53,332 bases of DNA, taken from contig NZ_URHZ01000035.1 in NCBI RefSeq assembly GCF_900547735.1, positions 1 through 53,332 of the forward strand, in the 5' to 3' direction. Shown in pieces: positions 24,922-32,262 of this stretch (position 1 is its first letter; the number at the start of each line of letters is the position of its first letter). The translations under genes were made by a program, and so were the position numbers. This stretch comes from an uncultured Clostridium sp. (GTDB lineage Bacteria; Bacillota; Clostridia; Lachnospirales; Lachnospiraceae). Under the pieces are notes generated by a model. It had not been told where the DNA came from. It saw only the letters and a list, made by a program, of their open reading frames with translations, and ran no database searches.

Positions 24922-26350
24922 TATGGTTAAGGCATTTTATACGGTTGTAGGCGTGTTTTTTGTACTCTACCTGATGGGATATTCCACGTTCCTGCTGGTT
25001 TCCGTGATTTCGGGTGCGCTTGATTTGTACAGAGAGAGTAAAAAACGCAGATATCATAATGAACTGCAGCATGATTTTTATATTCCGGTTTCCATCATTG
25101 TGCCTGCATACAATGAAGAGATAACGGTTGCCGATACGGTCCGTTCCCTCTTAATGATGGATTATAAACTTTATGAAATTATTGTTGTGGATGACGGTTC
25201 GAAAGATGCGACATCACAGAAGCTGGTTGAAGCTTTTTCCCTAAAGAAGGTAAAACGTCCCATTAACAGGCAGATCGGCTGTAAAAGGGAACAGAATGTA
25301 TATGAAGCGGTTATAAATGGAATTACTGTAACTCTAATCCAGAAAGAAAACGGAGGAAAAGCAGATGCCCTCAACATGGGAATTAATGCCGCCCGCTTTC
25401 CTTATTTTATCTGTATGGATGCAGACAGCGTTTTACAGAAGGATTCCCTGCAGAAAATTGTGCGTCCCGTACTGGAAGAGGGCAATGTGATTGCCGTAGG
25501 AGGACTGATTCGTATCTCCAACTGCGCAGTGCTGGATGAGGGAAAACTGGTGGAATATCATATGCCGTGGAATCCGATTGTCGGCATGCAGATTTTGGAA
25601 TATGACCGTTCCTTCATGGCCTCTAGAATTTTGATGGATAAATTTAATGGCAACTTAATTATTTCCGGAGCCTTCGGCCTGTTTAAAAAGGATGTGGTGA
25701 CGAGTGTAGGCGGATACGATGCCAGCACGATGGGAGAAGATATGGAACTGGTCGTCAAGCTTCATGCGTTCTGTAGAATCAACCAGATCCCATACGGAAT
25801 ACGATATGCTCCGGATGCGATCTGCTGGAGCCAGTGCCCGTCCAGCATCCACGATCTGAAGAAGCAGAGGAGAAGATGGTATATCGGTTTATTCCAGTGC
25901 TTGAAAAAGCATCGCAGAATGTTTTTCGCTCCGGAATTTGGAGTGATAGGATACCTGTCTTATCTGTACTATCTTCTCTATGAGCTGTTTTCTCCTTTTA
26001 TAGAACTTTTTGGGTTATTAACGATTCTGCTGGCATATATGGTAAACTTGATTAATGTTCCGTTTATGATTTTGTTTTTCCTGATTTATGCCGTATATGG
26101 GGCGTTGCTTACCATTACTGCATTTTTCGCCAGAATTTATACGCAGAATATCAGGCTTTCATTTCTGGATGCGGTGAAGGCGGTATTTCTCTGCATTCTG
26201 GAAGGTATCTTTTTCCGTTTTATTCAGGCTTTCACCAGAATGACTGCCTTTATTGGATATAAGAAAAAGAAGAATGTCTGGGGACAGATTCAGAGGCAGA
26301 AAATAAAACTGAACGCAGAAACTGAGGGGAAAGAAGAGAATGCAAAATAG
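24914..26350 (+). CDS. Processive family-2 glycosyltransferase (exopolysaccharide synthase)
   Basis: 478 residues. There is one N-terminal membrane span (about 8-31) and at least four C-terminal spans (about 345-450), as in PgaC/hyaluronan/cellulose-type synthases. The GT-A motifs are all present: D93-D94 (IVVDDGS), D169-A-D171, GED (274-276) and QRRRW (318-322). These define a processive synthase that makes a beta-linked polysaccharide and extrudes it. The polymer cannot be read from sequence. Overlaps with both neighbours (8 and 11 bases) tie it to the HEAT protein and to a degenerate c-di-GMP-type receptor. Confidence 0.88.
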   Translation: MFDMVKAFYTVVGVFFVLYLMGYSTFLLVSVISGALDLYRESKKRRYHNELQHDFYIPVSIIVPAYNEEITVADTVRSLLMMDYKLYEIIVVDDGSKDATSQKLVEAFSLKKVKRPINRQIGCKREQNVYEAVINGITVTLIQKENGGKADALNMGINAARFPYFICMDADSVLQKDSLQKIVRPVLEEGNVIAVGGLIRISNCAVLDEGKLVEYHMPWNPIVGMQILEYDRSFMASRILMDKFNGNLIISGAFGLFKKDVVTSVGGYDASTMGEDMELVVKLHAFCRINQIPYGIRYAPDAICWSQCPSSIHDLKKQRRRWYIGLFQCLKKHRRMFFAPEFGVIGYLSYLYYLLYELFSPFIELFGLLTILLAYMVNLINVPFMILFFLIYAVYGALLTITAFFARIYTQNIRLSFLDAVKAVFLCILEGIFFRFIQAFTRMTAFIGYKKKKNVWGQIQRQKIKLNAETEGKEENAK

Positions 26351-28259
26351 AAATAGAAAGTTTATCCGCAGAATTCTCGCCGCAGGAATACTTTTTGCCG
26401 CCTGCAGTCTGGGGGGCATGGCGGGCACCTGCTTTGCGGCCGATGAAATTTATGTGGCCGGGATTCCGGACTCATGGCCGCTTGAGTATTATGATAAAAG
26501 TTCGGAGGGCTATGACGGCGTTCTGACGGATATGCTGAAAATGGCCTCAGAACAAACCGGGATTTCCATCCAGTACGTCAATCCGGGCGAGACGGACGAA
26601 CGGCTGAACCTGGCGAAAAATGTACAGGTAGATGCAGTTTGGACGCTAGGACTGAGTGAAAAGGAATTGGACGAGGCAGGGTTGAAGGCTGGAAAAATCC
26701 AATTCGCATATGAAGAGCAGGGGGAACGGAATACGGTTTCCCTTGCTTATACCGGAAGTATGCCCGCCGGGATCCAGGAAAAGCTGGAAAAAGCACTGGC
26801 TGAAACCGACCGGGAGGAGTTTGACGGCCGATTAATTCAGTATGCAAGAAGTGAACGGGAGGAACTTCGCATTTCAGCCGTGGTAAAATATCTTTCACTT
26901 GCATTTTTGGGAGTGGCATTGACTGCGCTTCTTGTCATGCCGGTGAAGCTGATCCGGAGGAAAAGGCAGATTGAGAAACTGGCATACCGCGACGATATAA
27001 CGGGAAGAGATAATTTTGCAGTCTGGAAACAGAAATTCGCCGATCGCATTACCGATGGAAACAGAGAACATTACTCCGTACTTTACATGAACGCGGGCCT
27101 GGAAGAGATCAGCCATATTTACGGGTATGGAGAAACACAAAAAACCTTGAAATTGATCAGCGATGCAATTGCTCCTCTGGTTGACAATGATGCAGAGTCC
27201 TTTGCAAGGTTTAATGATTTTTATTTTGTATTCTTTCTGCAGTACACCAGCGTAGCGAATATTAAAGAACGCGTACTGAAGTTCCACCAGGAAGTGGAAG
27301 CACGGATGAAAGAGGAAAAAAAGAAATATTTTCTGGAGCTTCACACGGGTATTTACCGCCTTGGAACCTCGCCGCATGAGGAATATGAGACTCTTCAGTT
27401 TAGTGCGATCGCCATGGAGTATGCACGTAATAATTATATATACTGCGCCGTATATGATGAATTTGTGGAGCAGGAGACAATCCGCGGCTATGCGATGGAG
27501 CATGAGGCTATTTATGGACTGATGAATGAAGAATTCCTAATGTATCTTCAGCCGCTCGTGAAGCTGGAGGATGGAACCATCTGCGGTGCGGAGGCGCTGG
27601 TCCGCTGGCAGAATCCTCATCGAGGCCTGCTGAGACCGGAAAGTTTTATGAAAGTAATTAAGAAAAAAAGGCTGACCGGAAAAATGAATATGGAAATTTA
27701 CCGCCAGGGCTGCCGCTTTCTTTACGAGGCGGCGAAGAAAGGAAACCGGCTTCGCCTGATGTTTAACTTTACGGTGGAGAATGTCGGGGATGAACAGTTT
27801 GTTACCCATCTGGAGGCAATTGCCGATCAGTATGAGATTGATCGAAGCCAGATTATTATACAGCTCAATCAGATGGTGGAGATGAGCCGTTCGGAACGCT
27901 TTATGGAAACAATCCGGAAATTGCGGAGTCTGGGATTTGATATATGCATGGCGGGTCTGGAACTTGACCGGGTATTTTTCGATTATCTGGAGTGCGGGAT
28001 TAATGGGATCAAGCTGCGCCACGATTTGATCCGCCGTCTTAAAACGCCGGAAGGAAAAAAGGTGGTGGAAGGGGTAATCCATCTGTGCAGGGATTTAAAC
28101 CTGGAAGTGTTCAGTATCGGAATTGAGAACAAAGAGGAGGAGCAGTTTTTAAAGGAGCAGGGATGCAATATCGGAAGCGGATTTTATTATCATTATCCGG
28201 TAAGCACCGATGTATTCTCCGAGCTTCTGGAGAAGAAACCGGGACAGAGAACAGAGTAA
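26340..28259 (+). CDS. SBP-GGDEF-EAL protein with both catalytic domains degenerate
   Basis: 639 residues. Signal peptide about 1-33 (cut near AFAADE); an SBP_bac_3-like extracytoplasmic domain about 35-175; a transmembrane segment about 181-203; a GGDEF-like domain about 213-375; and an EAL-like domain about 388-635. The GGDEF site reads R-F-N-D-F-Y-F (290-296) instead of R-G-G-D-E-F. The EAL entry motif E-A-L-V-R-W (418-423) and Asn476 remain. The second Glu motif reads Q-L-N-Q (508-511), the DDFG motif reads A-G-L-E, KID reads K-L-R (558-560) and the AEGVE position reads S-I-G-I-E. It should bind but not make or cleave c-di-GMP. Position after the GT2 synthase suggests an allosteric receptor. 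Confidence 0.85.
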   Translation: MQNRNRKFIRRILAAGILFAACSLGGMAGTCFAADEIYVAGIPDSWPLEYYDKSSEGYDGVLTDMLKMASEQTGISIQYVNPGETDERLNLAKNVQVDAVWTLGLSEKELDEAGLKAGKIQFAYEEQGERNTVSLAYTGSMPAGIQEKLEKALAETDREEFDGRLIQYARSEREELRISAVVKYLSLAFLGVALTALLVMPVKLIRRKRQIEKLAYRDDITGRDNFAVWKQKFADRITDGNREHYSVLYMNAGLEEISHIYGYGETQKTLKLISDAIAPLVDNDAESFARFNDFYFVFFLQYTSVANIKERVLKFHQEVEARMKEEKKKYFLELHTGIYRLGTSPHEEYETLQFSAIAMEYARNNYIYCAVYDEFVEQETIRGYAMEHEAIYGLMNEEFLMYLQPLVKLEDGTICGAEALVRWQNPHRGLLRPESFMKVIKKKRLTGKMNMEIYRQGCRFLYEAAKKGNRLRLMFNFTVENVGDEQFVTHLEAIADQYEIDRSQIIIQLNQMVEMSRSERFMETIRKLRSLGFDICMAGLELDRVFFDYLECGINGIKLRHDLIRRLKTPEGKKVVEGVIHLCRDLNLEVFSIGIENKEEEQFLKEQGCNIGSGFYYHYPVSTDVFSELLEKKPGQRTE

Positions 28260-28300
28260 TGGTAATCCGCATGCTCCGCAGGCATGTTACCGTCTTCAAC

Positions 28301-28337
28301 AAAAACTGCCGGCAGGTGAATCCTGCCGGCAGTTTTT
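28301..28337. terminator. Bidirectional terminator after the EPS-like operon
   Basis: AAAAACTGCCGGCAGG (28301-28316) and CCTGCCGGCAGTTTTT (28322-28337) form a perfect 16-bp stem with loop TGAAT. T runs on both strands serve the plus EPS operon and the minus gene on the right. The repeat at 28340 starts three bases later. Confidence 0.9.
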
Positions 28338-28339
28338 GG

Positions 28340-28382
28340 TTGAGTGGCAATGAAAAGTTCGCGAAGCGTGCTTTTCGTTGTT
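28340..28382 (+). repeat. 43-bp hairpin repeat, copy 3
   Basis: All 43 bases equal copy 2. It lies between the bidirectional terminator and the end of the minus-strand gene at 28420, so relative to that gene it is 3' and antisense, as with copy 2 and its gene. Confidence 0.9.
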
Positions 28383-28419
28383 GAAGTAAAAATATTTGAC
28401 TGGAATGACGGATGCCGTA

Positions 28420-28833
28420 TCATCCCCCAAACAATCTTCCAAGCGGCCGCACAATATTCGCCAGATCCCGTATCGCGCTGTTCAGCGAATCGAAATCAAT
28501 GGAATTCAGTTTATCTACCGCGTCCCGGATGCTGGATTCGCTGGTGGTGACTAGGCTGTCCATGTTGTCGATCATCTGTGGCAGGTCGGCGTCGGACAGG
28601 TCCTGGGATATTTTTTGAATATTGGACACGGATACCTGGATGTCGTCAAACAGGGTGGTGACCTTTGGAATGACGGTGGCGGCCGTGTAGAGGACGATAC
28701 AGAGAATGAGGATACTGGCGGCCGCCGTGATCTGGCTCATTCTGTACTGGAGCTTTGCATACTTTTCCTGGCCTGCGTTGGAGCGCTCCAGCCGTTCCAT
28801 AAATTGTTTCATTTCTTCCGGTTTCTCCGGCAT
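28420..28833 (-). CDS. Small membrane protein with long helical domain, unknown function
   Basis: I start at ATG 28833 with CAGGAGGT upstream; the six earlier codons in frame precede that site. 137 residues: charged N-terminal helix about 1-30, one membrane span about 35-58, then heptad-like helices (SVSNIQKISQDLSDADLPQM and following) on the outside or inside, ending with GRLFGG. It resembles small DUF948-like proteins in shape only. Downstream of the SnoaL gene by 26 bases, so probably co-transcribed. Confidence 0.7.
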   Translation of the reverse strand: MPEKPEEMKQFMERLERSNAGQEKYAKLQYRMSQITAAASILILCIVLYTAATVIPKVTTLFDDIQVSVSNIQKISQDLSDADLPQMIDNMDSLVTTSESSIRDAVDKLNSIDFDSLNSAIRDLANIVRPLGRLFGG

Positions 28834-28859
28834 AGTGATACCTCCTGACAAATAATGTT

Positions 28860-29234
28860 TTAATGTTTTATAATGGCTTTTCCAATGTGTTTATCGAGAC
28901 GCCACTGCGGTGCGGGGCCGTCATCACCCCAGTACTCATCGACCGAGACAATCTTACCGTCCTCAATCCGGATAAAGGAAACAACATGGAAGGACAACGT
29001 ATGGTCAACGGAATGCACATGGGTGGCGGTGACGGTTAAGCTGCCGTTTGTTTCAATTCTTTCTATTTTTCCGTCCCATACTCCGGGATATTCACAGTTG
29101 GCCCGTATAAATTCCTCCACTGTAAAATCCTCATTTGTATTATGCCACCTTACGTGAGCTTCCGGATGGAAAAAGGTTCGGATGGCTCCGGCGTCCTGTT
29201 TCAGCACCGCATGCCAGAAATGATATAGGTCCAT
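28860..29234 (-). CDS. SnoaL-like / NTF2-fold protein
   Basis: 124 residues from ATG 29234 (GAAAGGAG upstream). The longer reading frame to 29444 lacks any start signal. The cone-shaped NTF2 fold is suggested by the N-terminal helices (FWHAVLKQDAGAIRTFF), HPEAHVRW, NANCEYPGVW-type loop and FHVVSFIRIEDGKIVSVDEYW. Members include isomerases and many proteins of unknown role. Nothing in the context gives a substrate. Confidence 0.8.
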   Translation of the reverse strand: MDLYHFWHAVLKQDAGAIRTFFHPEAHVRWHNTNEDFTVEEFIRANCEYPGVWDGKIERIETNGSLTVTATHVHSVDHTLSFHVVSFIRIEDGKIVSVDEYWGDDGPAPQWRLDKHIGKAIIKH

Positions 29235-29592
29235 AACTTCTCCTTTCAACACTGATACGGTTATTTTACCATAATACGTGCAGGTATTGTACCGGCATAT
29301 TGAGATTCCGCCAAACGGTAACCGCAGGTTATGCCGTGCTCTTACCGGCAGGCTCCGCCGCTCATTTCTGCAAATCTTCCCAACAGAAAAATCCCCACAG
29401 TCCGCCCATTTCACCAATTCGTCAATAAAAAACAAAAAAACCACCCACCGGCTCGGTTAAAGTGCATAAAAAACCCCCTATAAGAACAATCTTTACCCCC
29501 TTATTTGTACAAAAACCCTCTGATATAATAGAACCATAACGATGATACGAAAAACAAGCAGGGAAGAAAAAGGGAAAGACAGGTGTCAGAAA
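29235..29592 (+). other. Gene-free divergent control region with sugar-ABC promoter
   Basis: The left part is the upstream region of the SnoaL gene. The centre has low-complexity A- and C-rich tracts near 29425-29480. TGATATAAT (29521-29529) is a good extended -10 for the ABC transporter operon, with TTATTT 17 bases before it as weak -35. I see no credible gene and no clear operator. Confidence 0.5.
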
Positions 29593-31104
29593 ATGAATGA
29601 GACAATCGTTTCTATGGAAAATATCAGCAAGAGCTTTCCGGGAGTTAAAGCGCTCGATCACGTCCATTTTGAGCTTCGTTCAGGCGAAGTTATGGCGCTT
29701 CTGGGGGAAAACGGAGCAGGAAAAAGCACACTGATGAAAATCCTGAGCGGTGTTTACACAAGGGACGAGGGCAGCATGACAATCTTCGGCCGGGAATACG
29801 GGGATTTAAACCCGAAGCAGGCCCAGGAAGTCGGAGTGGCAATCATCCATCAGGAATTAAACATGTGCCGCCATCTCTCGGTAGCGGAAAATATGTTCCT
29901 CGGAAGAGAGAAGAGAAAAGGCATTATGCTCTCGAATTCGGAGATGGAAGCCGAGGCACAGAAGATTCTCGATGATTTAAAAATTGATTTAAGGCCGCAG
30001 CAGGTAGTTGGAGAGCTGCCGGTATCCATGCAGCAGATGGTAGAGATTGCCAAAGCGCTTTCCACCAATGCCAAAATCCTGATCATGGATGAGCCGACAT
30101 CGGCCCTGACAGCCAGGGAGATTGAGGACTTATTCAGAATCATCCGGGAACTGAAGGAGAGGGGCTGCGGAATTGTATATATTTCCCACCGCCTGGAAGA
30201 GCTTCAGCACATTGTGGACAGAGTAACAATCATGCGTGACGGCCAGTACATCACATCCATGAATTTTAAGGATGCGACGATGGATGAAATCATCGCCAAC
30301 ATGGTAGGCCGCGAGATTAAGGAAAAGTTCCCAAGGGTAGAGTGTGAGAAGGGAAAGCTGGTCCTGGAGGTTAAAAATTTAAACGCAGGGCGTCTGGTCA
30401 GAAATGTGGAGTTTTCCCTCTATGAGGGTGAGATAGTCGGTTTTGCCGGGCTGATGGGAGCCGGACGGACCGAGACGACGAGGGCGATTTTCGGTGTTGA
30501 CCCGAAAGAGAGCGGCGAGATTGTCCTTGACGGAAAGGAAGTTGTAATACATAAGCCGGAGGATGCGATCAAGGCGGGCATCGTACTGGCGCCGGAGGAC
30601 AGGAAGAAAGACGGCCTGTGCACGAAGTTAAGCATCCGTCACAACATAGCGCTTCCGAACCTGGATCTCCTCTGCAACAAGCTGGGCGTTGTCAGCAGTG
30701 CAAAAGAACATGAGATGTGTGACCGCGTTGTGGAAAACTTAAAGGTTAAGACGCCGACCGTGGAAGTGGAGGCGGGAAACTTATCGGGCGGAAACCAGCA
30801 GAAGGTCGTTGTAGGCAAATGGCTGGCGAGAAACTCAAGGGTTGTCATATTTGATGAACCGACCAGGGGAATCGATGTGGCCGCCAAGGTGGAAATCTAT
30901 AACCTGATGAATGAGTTAAAGCAGCAGGGAATCGCAGTTATGTTTGTTTCATCTGAGATGCCGGAGGTTATGGGAATTGCGGACCGGATTATCGTTATGT
31001 GTGACGGCCGCATTACCGGAGAACTGAAGTCGGAAGAAGCAACGCAGAATCAGATATTGACACTGGCAACACAGTTTGAGAAAAAGATTGCCAGCGGTGA
31101 GTGA
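29593..31104 (+). CDS. Sugar ABC transporter ATP-binding protein (RbsA/MglA type)
   Basis: 503 residues from ATG 29593; an in-frame ATG at 29542 would start a few bases after the presumed transcript start. Two nucleotide-binding domains are fused. The first has an intact Walker A (GENGAGKST), signature around LPVSMQQ and Walker B ILIMDEPTSALT. The second has the usual degenerate Walker A of the family (GLMGAGRTE), with LSGGNQQK and VVIFDEPTRGID intact. This is the ATPase of an RbsABC/MglABC-type importer for ribose, galactose or similar sugars. It is followed in 15 bases by the permease gene. Confidence 0.9.
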   Translation: MNETIVSMENISKSFPGVKALDHVHFELRSGEVMALLGENGAGKSTLMKILSGVYTRDEGSMTIFGREYGDLNPKQAQEVGVAIIHQELNMCRHLSVAENMFLGREKRKGIMLSNSEMEAEAQKILDDLKIDLRPQQVVGELPVSMQQMVEIAKALSTNAKILIMDEPTSALTAREIEDLFRIIRELKERGCGIVYISHRLEELQHIVDRVTIMRDGQYITSMNFKDATMDEIIANMVGREIKEKFPRVECEKGKLVLEVKNLNAGRLVRNVEFSLYEGEIVGFAGLMGAGRTETTRAIFGVDPKESGEIVLDGKEVVIHKPEDAIKAGIVLAPEDRKKDGLCTKLSIRHNIALPNLDLLCNKLGVVSSAKEHEMCDRVVENLKVKTPTVEVEAGNLSGGNQQKVVVGKWLARNSRVVIFDEPTRGIDVAAKVEIYNLMNELKQQGIAVMFVSSEMPEVMGIADRIIVMCDGRITGELKSEEATQNQILTLATQFEKKIASGE

Positions 31105-31119
31105 TAAGGGGGAGAAAAA

Positions 31120-32136
31120 ATGAACCAGACAAAACAAAATCCGATTAAGAGAATTCTTAATGTCCGTGGAATGCGCGGGGCGCTGACGGCGTTCGCCGGA
31201 CTGATTGTAATTTATATCGCATTCGGCATCATCAACCCGACCGTATTTTCAGGCCAGAACGTGATGAACCTTCTGCGTTCCATGTCCAAATACCTGATTA
31301 TCGGTATCGGCCAGAGCTACATATTGATTACCGGAAACATCGACCTTTCCATCGGTTCCGTGGTAGGCATGAGCGCAATGATTTCAGCAACGCTTATGAC
31401 CCATGGAGTGACGCCGGCGGTGGCGCTTCTGATTACCCTGGCATGCTGTCTCGTAATCGGCGTGATTAACGGTATCCTGGTAGGAAAGTTCCAGCTTCCT
31501 CCCTTCATTGCAACACTGGGAACCATGTTCGTAGCCAGAGGCGTGGCATACATGGTAAACGGAAACCGCAATACGGACGCCATCAGCTCCGGTATCGGCA
31601 AGGAAGCCGCAGATAAATTCCAGAACTTCTTCTACTATGGGAAGACTGCGGGCGTGTACAATACATTCTGGATTGCAATTGCCCTGTTCCTCGTATTTTT
31701 CTTCCTGCTCTCCAAGACGAGAACGGGACGCCACATCTACGCGGTAGGTTCCAACGTGGAGGCTGCGAAGCTCTCCGGCGTCAGCGTAGTGGGGACGATC
31801 ACAAAGACATACATCGTCAGTGCATTCTGTTCCTTCGTAGTAGGTTTAATCCTCTGCGGCCAGGCTAACATGGGTAACATGGAGGCAGGCAACATGTATG
31901 AGATGTATGCGGTTGCGGCAGGCGTTATCGGCGGTATCTCACCGCTCGGCGGTACGGGTATCCTTCTCGGAACACTGGCAGGAGCCTCGGTATGGCAGAC
32001 ACTGGAAAACGGTCTTAATATGATCGGCGTACAGGTAGGTATCCAGCGTCTCGTAATCGGTATTATTGTAGTATTTGCCGTACTTCTGGATGTTGTATTC
32101 AGAAAAGGCCTGTTTAAGAAAAAACGCGCCAATTAG
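31120..32136 (+). CDS. Sugar ABC transporter permease (RbsC type)
   Basis: 338 residues with about 9-10 membrane spans. Characteristic BPD_transp_2 motifs are YLIIGIGQSYILITGNIDLS, QLPPFIATLGTMFVARGVAY and AAGVIGGISPLGGTG. It is the single membrane subunit type that forms a homodimer with RbsA-like ATPase. It ends 126 bases before the binding-protein gene; that gap has a hairpin (32158-32181) that probably alters mRNA levels for the binding protein. Confidence 0.92.
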   Translation: MNQTKQNPIKRILNVRGMRGALTAFAGLIVIYIAFGIINPTVFSGQNVMNLLRSMSKYLIIGIGQSYILITGNIDLSIGSVVGMSAMISATLMTHGVTPAVALLITLACCLVIGVINGILVGKFQLPPFIATLGTMFVARGVAYMVNGNRNTDAISSGIGKEAADKFQNFFYYGKTAGVYNTFWIAIALFLVFFFLLSKTRTGRHIYAVGSNVEAAKLSGVSVVGTITKTYIVSAFCSFVVGLILCGQANMGNMEAGNMYEMYAVAAGVIGGISPLGGTGILLGTLAGASVWQTLENGLNMIGVQVGIQRLVIGIIVVFAVLLDVVFRKGLFKKKRAN

Positions 32137-32157
32137 TTTTGCCGGAGTAACCTGGAA

Positions 32158-32181
32158 TTAGACGCTGTGAAGCAGCGCTAA
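32158..32181 (+). other. Hairpin between permease and binding-protein genes
   Basis: TTAGACGCTG pairs with CAGCG-CTAA around TGAAG, with one bulged A. No T run follows, so it is not a terminator; it may protect the downstream mRNA. A second GC-rich pairing region lies near 32200-32240. Confidence 0.45.
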
Positions 32182-32262
32182 TTATAGAATGAAAAAGAGA
32201 ATGCGGCCCGCGGCTGATCTGTCGGATCAACGTGGCGGACTGCAAAAAAAGGAGGAAGTTAC

